A DNA stretch of 64,000 bases from positions 2,316,850 through 2,380,849 of the forward strand of contig NZ_JACBZA010000001.1 of the NCBI RefSeq assembly GCF_013408535.1. The letters run 5' to 3'. Below, one piece after another: positions 11,332-18,842 of the stretch. How positions within the stretch are numbered: the first letter of the stretch is position 1; each line of letters begins with the position of its first letter. A model generated the notes under the pieces. It was not told where the DNA came from. It ran no database searches and saw only the letters and a program-made list of their open reading frames with translations. Source of the stretch: Actinopolymorpha cephalotaxi. Lineage in GTDB: Bacteria > Actinomycetota > Actinomycetes > Propionibacteriales > Actinopolymorphaceae. The position numbers and the translations under genes are program-made.

Positions 11332-12399
11332 TCATCCGGACCCGGTGAACCCGGGTCCGGTGGCCGGGCGTAACGCGCCGACCGCGCGCTCCACGTCGTC
11401 CTCGGTGGAGTAGAGGTGGAACGATACGCGCACCCGGCCGTTGCGCAAGCCGGCTCGGATCCCGGCCGCCGCCAGCCGCTCCTCGGCGCGCGGCACCTCG
11501 ACCGACACGATCGCGGAGTCGCCCGGGGGCAGGCCGAGTCCCTCCCGGAAGCGGTTCGCCAGCCCGACGTCGTGGGCGTGTACGCGGTCCACGCCGACGG
11601 CCAGCACCAGGTCCAGGGCCGGCGCGGCGCCGACGTAGCAGAACCACGCGGGCGAGATGTCGAACCTCCGCGCGTCCGGGGCCAGCCGCAGCGGCGGGCC
11701 GTAGAAGGACGACGCCACTTCATCGCCGGCGAACCAACCGGCCTGGATCGGGCGCAGCCGCTCACGCACCGAAGGCGCGAAGTAGCCGAACGCCGCACCG
11801 CGCGGCGCCATCAGCCACTTGTACGCCGAGGCCACCACCACGTCGGCGCGGGTCCAATCCCGCGGCAGCCAGCCGGCCGCCTGGCTGGCGTCCACGACCA
11901 CCAGCGCACCGGCGTCGTGGGCCACCTCGACCAGCCGGTCGAAGTCGGCCACCTGCCCGGTCGCGGACTGGACCGCGCTGAACGCGACCACCGTCGTACG
12001 CCGGTCGACGGCCTGGACGAGCTCGTCCACCGGCACGGTCACCACCTCCACGCCCCGGTCGGCGTGCACCAGCCACGGGAACAGGTTGGAGGTGAACTCC
12101 ACGTCCGGCACCACCACCCGTGAGCCCGCCGGGAGGGCCGCGGCCACCGGGGCCAGCAGGCCGGAGGTCGTACTCCCGATCGCGACGTCCGCGGCGGGGG
12201 CGCCGACCAGCCGGGCGAACGCCTCCCGGGCCCGCTGGGTGGCGTCGAACCACGGCTGGGAGCCGGTGGTGCCGTGCCGCCAGCCCGCCAGCGCCTCCTG
12301 CAGCGCGTCCCAGGCCGGGCGGGGCGGCAGGCCGAAACTGGCGGTGTTCAGCCAGCCCGGCTCGGCGTCGAACAGGTCCTGGGCGGCGGCGAGGTCCAT
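11332..12399 (-). CDS. Class V aminotransferase / cysteine desulfurase-like PLP enzyme
   Basis: A 355-residue PLP enzyme of aminotransferase class V. The N-terminus has WLNTASFGLPPRP, the cofactor-binding Ser/Thr loop is GSTTSGLL (about 75-82), Asp170 (VVVDASQ) contacts the pyridine nitrogen, and Lys194 (ASAYKWLMAPRG) forms the internal aldimine. The FG/GFDISPAW-like segment near residue 260 is typical. Reactions in the family include amino transfer, desulfuration and lyase chemistry; this subgroup is usually uncharacterised. ATG 12399 is preferred because the fold starts there; a GTG at 12438 would add 13 residues. It is divergent from ald, which may hint at amino-acid metabolism. Confidence 0.82.
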   Translation of the reverse strand: MDLAAAQDLFDAEPGWLNTASFGLPPRPAWDALQEALAGWRHGTTGSQPWFDATQRAREAFARLVGAPAADVAIGSTTSGLLAPVAAALPAGSRVVVPDVEFTSNLFPWLVHADRGVEVVTVPVDELVQAVDRRTTVVAFSAVQSATGQVADFDRLVEVAHDAGALVVVDASQAAGWLPRDWTRADVVVASAYKWLMAPRGAAFGYFAPSVRERLRPIQAGWFAGDEVASSFYGPPLRLAPDARRFDISPAWFCYVGAAPALDLVLAVGVDRVHAHDVGLANRFREGLGLPPGDSAIVSVEVPRAEERLAAAGIRAGLRNGRVRVSFHLYSTEDDVERAVGALRPATGPGFTGSG

Positions 12400-12580
12400 C
12401 GCCCCATCCTGCCCGGGATCGGCGGCGATCCGCGCCACGCCTGTGGACGGAGCGCCCGGCCCGCCCCGCCAGGTTTACACTCGCCCCGCCGCGACAGGTG
12501 CGCCCCGCCCGGTCCGCGGCGTACAGGCGGTACGGCAACGACGCCGTGCCGCGCGAGCCAGCGGAAGGCAACGAGCGACC

Positions 12581-13696
12581 GTGAAGATCGGTGTCCCCAA
12601 GGAAGTCAAGACCCACGAGTACCGTGTCGCGCTGACCCCGGCGGGTGCGCACGAACTGGTCCGCCACGGTCACCACGTGGTGGTCGAACGCGGGGCGGGG
12701 GAGGGGTCGTCGATCCCGGACCAGGAGTTCGAGCGGGCCGGCGCCAAGATCATCGAGACCGCCGACGACGTGTGGGCCGAGAGCGATCTCGTCCTCAAGG
12801 TCAAGGAGCCGATCGCCTCGGAGTACTCCCGGCTGCGCAAGGGCCAGGTGCTCTTCACCTACCTCCACCTCGCGGCGTCCAGGCAGCTCACCACCGCGCT
12901 GCTGGAGTCCGGGACCACCGCGATCGCGTACGAGACGGTGCAGTTGCCCGACGGCTCGCTCCCGCTGCTGGCGCCGATGAGCGAGGTCGCCGGCCGGCTG
13001 GCGCCGCAGGTCGGTGCGTACCACCTGATGAGCCAGGGCGGCGGCCGCGGCATCCTGATGGGCGGCGTCTCCGGCGTGTACGCCGCGAAGGTCGTGGTGA
13101 TCGGTGCCGGCGTGTCCGGGCTGAACGCCGCCGCCATCGCGCTCGGCATGCAGGCCGAGGTCCTGCTGCTGGACAAGAACATCGAACGCCTCCGCCAGGC
13201 CGACCGGGTCTACCGCGGCCACCTGCAGACGGTGGCGTCCAACGCCTACGAGGTGGAACGGGCCGTCCTGGACGCCGACCTGGTGATCGGCGCGGTCCTC
13301 GTCCCGGGCGCCAAGGCGCCGACGCTGGTCACCACCGAGCAGGTGTCCCGGATGAAGCCGGGCAGCGTGCTGGTCGACATCTCCATCGACCAGGGCGGCT
13401 GCTTCGAGGACTCCCGGCCCACCACGCACGACGAGCCCACCTACCGCGTGCACGACTCGGTTTTCTACTGCGTGGCGAACATGCCCGGCGCGGTGCCGCA
13501 CACCTCGACGTACGCCCTGACCAACGTCACGCTGCCCTACGTGCTCGAGCTCGCCGACCGGGGATGGCAGGAGGCCAGCCGGGCCGACCTCGCCCTCGGC
13601 CTGGGGCTGAACACCCACGAGGGGCACCTGGTCAACGCACCCGTCGCGGAGGCGCACGGACTACCGCACACCGACTTCGCCGCGGTGGTGGCCTGA
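12581..13696 (+). CDS. ald: Alanine dehydrogenase
   Basis: NAD-dependent L-alanine dehydrogenase, interconverting L-alanine with pyruvate and ammonia, 371 residues as usual. The start [20 protein letters not shown] is diagnostic. Arg15, Lys75 and His96 match the substrate-binding residues of the Mycobacterium enzyme. The Rossmann segment [14 protein letters not shown] (about 171-184) binds NAD, and residues around [16 protein letters not shown] follow the family pattern. GTG 12581 is chosen because MKIGVPKE is the universal N-terminus. The next gene, xerD, begins one base after the stop, so they are probably co-transcribed, an arrangement seen in related Actinobacteria. Confidence 0.97.
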   Translation: MKIGVPKEVKTHEYRVALTPAGAHELVRHGHHVVVERGAGEGSSIPDQEFERAGAKIIETADDVWAESDLVLKVKEPIASEYSRLRKGQVLFTYLHLAASRQLTTALLESGTTAIAYETVQLPDGSLPLLAPMSEVAGRLAPQVGAYHLMSQGGGRGILMGGVSGVYAAKVVVIGAGVSGLNAAAIALGMQAEVLLLDKNIERLRQADRVYRGHLQTVASNAYEVERAVLDADLVIGAVLVPGAKAPTLVTTEQVSRMKPGSVLVDISIDQGGCFEDSRPTTHDEPTYRVHDSVFYCVANMPGAVPHTSTYALTNVTLPYVLELADRGWQEASRADLALGLGLNTHEGHLVNAPVAEAHGLPHTDFAAVVA

Positions 13697-13697
13697 G

Positions 13698-14627
13698 GTG
13701 ACCGCCACGGGGGTGGAGCGGGCGGTCACCGGCTACCTCAACCACCTCAGCGTCGAACGCGGGCTGGCGGCCAACACGCTGGCGTCCTACCGCCGGGACC
13801 TGCGCCGGTACGCGGAGTTCCTGGCCGGGCGGGGGCTCGACCGGGCCGACCGGATCGGGCCCGCCGACGTCAGCGCGTTCCTCGTCCGGCTGCGGGAGGG
13901 TGACCCCGACCACCCTCCGCTCGGCGCGAGCTCGGCGGCGCGGACCGTGGTCGCCGTACGCGGGTTCCACAAGTTCGCCCACCGGGAGGGGCTGACGACG
14001 GACGACCCGGCGCGGGAGGTGAGGCCGCCGGTGCCGCCGCGCCGGCTGCCGAAGGCGCTGCCGGTGACCGACGTCGAACGCATCCTGGAGGCCTCCGGCG
14101 CCGGCGACACCCCACTGGCGCTGCGCGACCGGGCGCTGCTCGAACTCCTCTACGGCACCGGCGCGCGCATCTCCGAGGCGGTCGGCCTGGACGTCGACGA
14201 CCTCGACCTGGACACCGGCGCGGTCCTGCTGCGTGGCAAGGGCGGGAAGGAGCGGATCGTGCCGGTCGGCTCCTACGCCGGCCGGGCCGTCACCGCCTAC
14301 CAGGTGCGGGCCCGGCCCGCGCTTGCCGCCGGCGGCAAGGGCACCCCGGCGCTGTTCCTCAACGCCCGCGGCGGCCGGCTGTCCCGGCAGAGCGCGTGGA
14401 CCGTGCTGCGGCACGCCGCCGAACGCGCGAACGTGCCCGCGGAGGTGTCGCCGCACACGCTCCGGCACTCCTTCGCGACCCACCTGCTCGACGGCGGCGC
14501 GGACGTCCGGGTGGTCCAGGAACTCCTCGGGCACGCGTCGGTGACGACCACGCAGGTCTACACGCTCGTCACCGTCGACAAGCTGCGCGAGGTGTATGCC
14601 GCGACACACCCCCGTGCGCGGGCGTGA
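13698..14627 (+). CDS. xerD: Site-specific tyrosine recombinase XerD
   Basis: A 309-residue tyrosine recombinase. The N-terminal SAM-like core-binding domain covers about residues 5-100, and the catalytic domain about 118-300. The full active site is present: Arg157 (GTGARISE), Lys181 or Lys184 ([12 protein letters not shown]), His253 and Arg256 ([12 protein letters not shown]), His279 ([10 protein letters not shown]) and nucleophile Tyr288 (QVYTLV). Together with XerC it resolves chromosome dimers at dif during division. Context (ald upstream, parA-scpAB downstream) is the conserved actinobacterial xerD locus and not that of a phage integrase. It starts at GTG one base after the ald stop. 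Confidence 0.95.
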   Translation: MTATGVERAVTGYLNHLSVERGLAANTLASYRRDLRRYAEFLAGRGLDRADRIGPADVSAFLVRLREGDPDHPPLGASSAARTVVAVRGFHKFAHREGLTTDDPAREVRPPVPPRRLPKALPVTDVERILEASGAGDTPLALRDRALLELLYGTGARISEAVGLDVDDLDLDTGAVLLRGKGGKERIVPVGSYAGRAVTAYQVRARPALAAGGKGTPALFLNARGGRLSRQSAWTVLRHAAERANVPAEVSPHTLRHSFATHLLDGGADVRVVQELLGHASVTTTQVYTLVTVDKLREVYAATHPRARA

Positions 14628-14815
14628 AAGCCCGGGTTGGCACTACGGTCGTAGGCAGTACGGCGCATGTGCCGCCGGGATCGCTTCGAGGACCGGCGGT
14701 GGCTCGGTGCCCCTGGCCTCCCCGCCGGGTTCACCGGCAGGTGAGACTAGAGTTCCCAACCGCAGAGTCGCTGCCCGAGAAGGTGGGCCCGACGTGGCAG
14801 GAGGTTACGCGAGCC

Positions 14816-15997
14816 GTGAACGACTCGACGAACGGTGCCGGAACCGAGTCTGCCCAGCAGTCGCACGAGTCCGCGCAACAGTCGTACCAGCCTGAGCATC
14901 AGTCCGACCAGCAGGTGGTGCAGACGCCGGCGGCGCAGCAGTGGGGGACGACTCCCACGATCGACCCCGAGCCGGCACCCGAGCCGGACGTTGCTCCGGT
15001 GATCGACCCGTCCACTCCCGCGGACCCGTCGGTGATACCGCCGCCGACCGAGCCGACCGCACCGACGGTACCGCCGGTCCCGTCAGTCCCGTCAGGGCCG
15101 GTCGAGACCGAGGAGCCCGACCTGACGCCGGTCGCGCCCGCACCCAGCGCCGGTGACGGGGACAGGTCGTCCTCGCCCAAGCCGCGCCCGCAGTTCCCCG
15201 TCCCGCCGCCGCTGGAGAGCCACGGCCCGGCCCGCATCATCGCGATCGTCAACCAGAAGGGCGGGGTCGGCAAGACGACCACCGCCATCAACCTCGGTGC
15301 GTCGCTGGCCGAGCTCGGCCGCCGCGTGCTGCTGGTCGACTTCGATCCGCAGGCGTCGCTGACGATCGGGCTGGGTATCGACCCGCTGGCGCTGGAGGCC
15401 ACGACGTACGACATGGTCATCGACCGTGACGTGACCGCCGAGGACATCCGGGTCAAGACCGCGGTCGACGGCATGGACCTGCTGCCCTCGGACATCTCGC
15501 TGTCCGGTGCGGAGATCCAGCTCGTCACCGAGGTCGCCCGGGAGACCACCCTGGCCCGTCAGCTGGAGTCGCTGCGGCCGGAGTACGACCTGATCCTGAT
15601 CGACTGTCAGCCCTCGCTGGGTCTGCTCACCGTCAACGCGCTCACCGCCGCCGACGGTGTGATCATCCCGCTGGAGTGCGAGTACTTCGCCCTGCGCGGG
15701 CTCGGCTTCCTGGTCGACAAGACGATCAAGACCGTGCAGGAGCGCATCAACCCGCGGCTGAGGATCGAGGGCATCCTCGCCACGATGTTCGACATGCGGA
15801 CGCTGCACGCCCGGGAGATCCTGGAGGAGGTCGTCGGCCGGTTCGGCGAGACGGTATTCCACACCGTGATCTCGCGTACGGTCCGCTTCCCCGAGACCAA
15901 CAAGCTGGGCGAGCCGATCACGACCTACGCACCGAACAGCGTGGCCGCCGAGGCCTACCGCCAGCTCGCCCGCGAGCTGGTCGGCCGGCTCGGCTGA
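14816..15997 (+). CDS. ParA/Soj-family ATPase with long Pro/Gln-rich N-terminus
   Basis: A 393-residue ParA-type ATPase. The deviant Walker A is KGGVGKTT (residues 148-155), followed by VDFDPQAS, DLILIDCQPSLG and the usual ParA C-terminal helices. About 140 residues precede the ATPase core; they are rich in Gln, Ser, Pro and Glu and look disordered. GTG 14816 is chosen for the AGGAGG at 14799-14804. No parB or parS is nearby, so this is not the origin-proximal parAB. It is the second ParA-type gene found beside scpA-scpB in many Actinobacteria, probably linked to chromosome organisation. The partner bound by the N-terminal extension is unknown. Confidence 0.9.
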   Translation: MNDSTNGAGTESAQQSHESAQQSYQPEHQSDQQVVQTPAAQQWGTTPTIDPEPAPEPDVAPVIDPSTPADPSVIPPPTEPTAPTVPPVPSVPSGPVETEEPDLTPVAPAPSAGDGDRSSSPKPRPQFPVPPPLESHGPARIIAIVNQKGGVGKTTTAINLGASLAELGRRVLLVDFDPQASLTIGLGIDPLALEATTYDMVIDRDVTAEDIRVKTAVDGMDLLPSDISLSGAEIQLVTEVARETTLARQLESLRPEYDLILIDCQPSLGLLTVNALTAADGVIIPLECEYFALRGLGFLVDKTIKTVQERINPRLRIEGILATMFDMRTLHAREILEEVVGRFGETVFHTVISRTVRFPETNKLGEPITTYAPNSVAAEAYRQLARELVGRLG

Positions 15998-16032
15998 TCC
16001 GGCTGACTCGGCTGACCACCGCACAGACCTTC

Positions 16033-17028
16033 GTGACCGACCACGTGAGCGTGCCCGCAGACGAGCCCGGAGACGAGCCGGCGCCCGGGGACCCCGCGCA
16101 GGGTGCGGCCGAGGAGGAGCCGGCGGCGGCGATCGGCCGGAGGAGCACGTTCACCGTCCGGCTGGACAACTTCGAGGGCCCGTTCGACCTCCTCCTCGGG
16201 CTGATCTCCAAGCACAAACTGGACGTCACCGAGGTGGCTCTGTCGGTGGTGACCGACGAGTTCATCGCCTACATCCGGGCGAAGGGCCCGGAATGGGACC
16301 TCGACCAGACCACGGAGTTCCTGCTCGTCGCGTCCACCCTGCTCGACCTCAAGGCCGCCCGGTTGCTGCCGCAGGGAGAGGTCGAGGACGAGGAGGATCT
16401 CGCGCTGCTGGAGGCCCGGGACCTGTTGTTCGCCCGGCTGCTGCAATACCGCGCGTACAAGCAGGTGGGTGGGCTGCTGGCGGAGCGGATGACGCGGGAG
16501 GCGCGCCGGTTCCCCCGTGCCGTGGGGCTGGAGGACCGGTTCGCCAAGCTGCTGCCCGAGGTGCTGATCGGCCTCGGCGTGGACGACTTCGCCCGGCTCG
16601 CTGCCCGGGCGATGCGCCCGCGCCCGGAGCCGGTGGTGTCGCTGGCGCACATCCACGCGCCCCGGGTCAGCGTGCGGGAGCAGGGCACCATCCTGGTCGA
16701 ACGCCTGCGCCGGATACGCTCGACGACGTTCCGGGCGCTGGTGGCCGACTCGCCGAACGTCGTGACGACGATCGCGCGGTTCCTCGCTCTGCTGGAACTC
16801 TTCCGCGAGGGCGCGGTGACCTTCGAGCAGGCCGAGGCCCTGGCCGAGCTGACCGTGCGCTGGGCCGGTAGCGACGACGGCGCGGTCACGGTCAGCGACG
16901 AGTTCGACGAGCAGGACGGCGGCGGCGAGCAGGCCGAGCCGGAAGCCACCGACGAGCCAGAAGCGAACGACGAGCAGGACGGCGACGGCGAGCAGGACGA
17001 GCCGGATTCGACAGGAGACAGCACATGA
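16033..17028 (+). CDS. scpA: Segregation and condensation protein A
   Basis: The kleisin subunit of bacterial condensin, bridging the SMC heads together with ScpB. The N-terminal SMC-binding region starts FTVRLDNFEGPFDLLLGLI (about residue 41), followed by KLDVTEVALSVVTDEFI and the EFLLVASTLLDLKAARLLP helix, all characteristic. The winged-helix C-terminal part (TIARFLALLELFREGAV) binds the other SMC head. An acidic tail of about 45 residues (Glu/Asp/Gln repeats) follows and is longer than usual. The start is uncertain: GTG codons at 16033, 16045 and 16051 all lack a clear ribosome site. It overlaps scpB by four bases (ATGA). Confidence 0.92.
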   Translation: MTDHVSVPADEPGDEPAPGDPAQGAAEEEPAAAIGRRSTFTVRLDNFEGPFDLLLGLISKHKLDVTEVALSVVTDEFIAYIRAKGPEWDLDQTTEFLLVASTLLDLKAARLLPQGEVEDEEDLALLEARDLLFARLLQYRAYKQVGGLLAERMTREARRFPRAVGLEDRFAKLLPEVLIGLGVDDFARLAARAMRPRPEPVVSLAHIHAPRVSVREQGTILVERLRRIRSTTFRALVADSPNVVTTIARFLALLELFREGAVTFEQAEALAELTVRWAGSDDGAVTVSDEFDEQDGGGEQAEPEATDEPEANDEQDGDGEQDEPDSTGDST

Positions 17029-18053
17029 GCGGTGCCGACGACGCGCCCGAGGTCGAGCGCCCGGTGCCGTCCACCGACCAGCCGGCGGAGGCCGCTGAGG
17101 CGGCCGAAGTGGGTGGGGTGGGTGCACCGGCCGAGCCGACCGAGGGCACCACGGCCGGCGCGGACGAGCAGGCCCCGGTTGACGAGGGGACTGGCGAGCA
17201 AGCTGCGGTTGACGGTGAGCAAGCTCCGATTGACGAGCAGGCCGCGGAGGCTCCGGCTGACGACGAGGCCGAGGAGACCCTCGACGTCGTCGTACCCGGT
17301 GATCTGCACGGGCCGATCGAGGCGATCCTGCTGATCGTCGACGAGCCGCTGTCTCCGGTCACACTGGCGCAGGTTCTCGGACGGCCCCGGCCCGACATCG
17401 ACGAGGCTCTGCGCACCCTGTCCGCGGAGTACACCCTGCAGGAGCGTGGGTTCGACCTGCGCGAGGTCGCGGGCGGCTGGCGGCTCTACACACGCGAGGA
17501 GTACGCCGAGATCGTCCAGCGGTTCGTCCTCGACGGGCAGCAGGCCAAGCTCACCCAGGCCGCGCTGGAGACGCTGGCCGTGGTCGCGTACAAGCAGCCG
17601 GTCAGCCGGGCGCGGGTGTCGGCGATCCGCGGCGTCAACTGCGACGGCGTGATGCGCACGCTGGTGACGCGGGGGCTGGTGGAGGAGGCCGGCGCGGAGG
17701 GGGAGAGCAACGCGACGCTCTACCGCACCACGTCGTACTTCCTGGAACGCCTCGGCGTCCGGTCGCTGGAGGAGTTGCCGGACCTCGCGCCCTACCTCCC
17801 GGACATCGACGAGATGGAGGCCGAGCAGGTGAGTGCACCCGCGGAGGTGGCGCCGTCGGTTCCCGCGCAGATGCCGTTGGGCGACGCGGAGGACGTGGTG
17901 GAACCAGCCGTGGAGCCCGAGGCCGAGGGTGAGGCCGCGGCGGAACCGGACGACGACGTGGAGCCCGAGGTTGAGGACGACGTGGAGCCCGAGGCCACCG
18001 AGGCCGAACAGCAGGACGTGAGCACCGAACGGAGGACCGACGGCGATGGGTGA
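17025..18053 (+). CDS. scpB: Segregation and condensation protein B
   Basis: ScpB dimerises and stabilises the ScpA-SMC complex. Two winged-helix domains occupy about residues 95-260: GPIEAILLIVDEPLSPVTLA, LREVAGGWRLYTR, LTQAALETLAVVAYKQPVSR and YRTTSYFLERLGVRSLEELP are all family signatures. The protein is 342 residues, against about 190-250 in most bacteria, because of acidic Ala/Glu/Val-rich extensions of about 85 residues at each end. These may be disordered spacers. ATG 17025 overlaps the scpA stop, and the 3' end overlaps rluB by eight bases, so scpA-scpB-rluB look translationally coupled. Confidence 0.94.
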   Translation: MSGADDAPEVERPVPSTDQPAEAAEAAEVGGVGAPAEPTEGTTAGADEQAPVDEGTGEQAAVDGEQAPIDEQAAEAPADDEAEETLDVVVPGDLHGPIEAILLIVDEPLSPVTLAQVLGRPRPDIDEALRTLSAEYTLQERGFDLREVAGGWRLYTREEYAEIVQRFVLDGQQAKLTQAALETLAVVAYKQPVSRARVSAIRGVNCDGVMRTLVTRGLVEEAGAEGESNATLYRTTSYFLERLGVRSLEELPDLAPYLPDIDEMEAEQVSAPAEVAPSVPAQMPLGDAEDVVEPAVEPEAEGEAAAEPDDDVEPEVEDDVEPEATEAEQQDVSTERRTDGDG

Positions 18054-18780
18054 GTCCGAGGGCATTCGGCTGCAGAAGGTGCTCGCCCAGGCCGGGGTCG
18101 GCAGCCGGCGCGCCGGCGAGGAACTCATCGTCGCGGGCCGGGTCGAGGTCAACGGCCAGGTGGTGACGACGCTCGGCACCCGGGTCGACCCGAGCCGGGA
18201 CTCGGTGCGTGTGGACGGCAAGCGGATCGCGGTGGACGACACCAAGGTCTACCTCGTCCTGAACAAGCCGCGCGGCGTGGTCAGCACGATGAGCGACCCG
18301 CAGGGCCGCCGCTGCCTCGGCGACCTGGTCAGCGACCGGCCGGAACGCCTGTTCCACGTCGGCCGGCTGGACACCGACACCGAGGGGCTGATCCTGCTGG
18401 TCAACGACGGGGAGTTCGCCCACCGGCTGGCGCACCCATCGTACGGCGTGCAGAAGACCTACGTCGCCGAGGTGCCCGGTCCGGTCTCCCCGCGGGTCGG
18501 CCGGGCGCTGCGGGAGGGCGTCGAACTCGAGGACGGCCCGGCACGCGCGGACGCGTTCCGTGTCGTGCACCAGTCCGGCGGCAAGGCCATGGTGGAGATC
18601 GTCATCCACGAGGGGCGCAAGCACATCGTCCGGCGGATGCTCGCCGAGGTCGGTCACCCGGTCCGCCGGCTGGCGCGTACGTCACTCGGTCCGGTGAAGA
18701 TCGGCGACCTGGCCCCCGGGCAGGTCCGGCCGCTCAGCCAGGCGGAGCTCGGCACCCTGCTGGACACCATCGAGCTCTGA
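18046..18780 (+). CDS. rluB: 23S rRNA pseudouridine synthase, RluB family
   Basis: A 244-residue RluB/RsuA-type pseudouridine synthase. The S4 RNA-binding domain is at residues about 7-60 (IRLQKVLAQAGVGSRRAGEELI). The catalytic Asp109 lies in HVGRLDTDTEGLILL, and KPRGVVSTMSDPQGR and IHEGRKHIVRRML are typical. RluB modifies U2605 (E. coli numbering) of 23S rRNA near the peptidyl transferase centre. The gene begins eight bases before the scpB stop, so it shares the condensin operon, as is common in Gram-positives. A weak hairpin follows the stop (18782-18798). Confidence 0.92.
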   Translation: MGESEGIRLQKVLAQAGVGSRRAGEELIVAGRVEVNGQVVTTLGTRVDPSRDSVRVDGKRIAVDDTKVYLVLNKPRGVVSTMSDPQGRRCLGDLVSDRPERLFHVGRLDTDTEGLILLVNDGEFAHRLAHPSYGVQKTYVAEVPGPVSPRVGRALREGVELEDGPARADAFRVVHQSGGKAMVEIVIHEGRKHIVRRMLAEVGHPVRRLARTSLGPVKIGDLAPGQVRPLSQAELGTLLDTIEL

Positions 18781-18842
18781 CCCGGGCAGGCAGCCCGGCA
18801 GCCTGGGACCCCGGGAGCCGCGTCGACCTCGCGGGGCGACTC

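Noticed and set aside
13698-14627. Phage or ICE integrase
   Set aside because: The neighbourhood (ald, parA, scpAB) and the motif set are those of housekeeping XerD.
14816-15997. Origin-proximal parA of the parABS system
   Set aside because: No parB or parS is present; the gene is beside scpA-scpB, a separate conserved location for a ParA-type ATPase.
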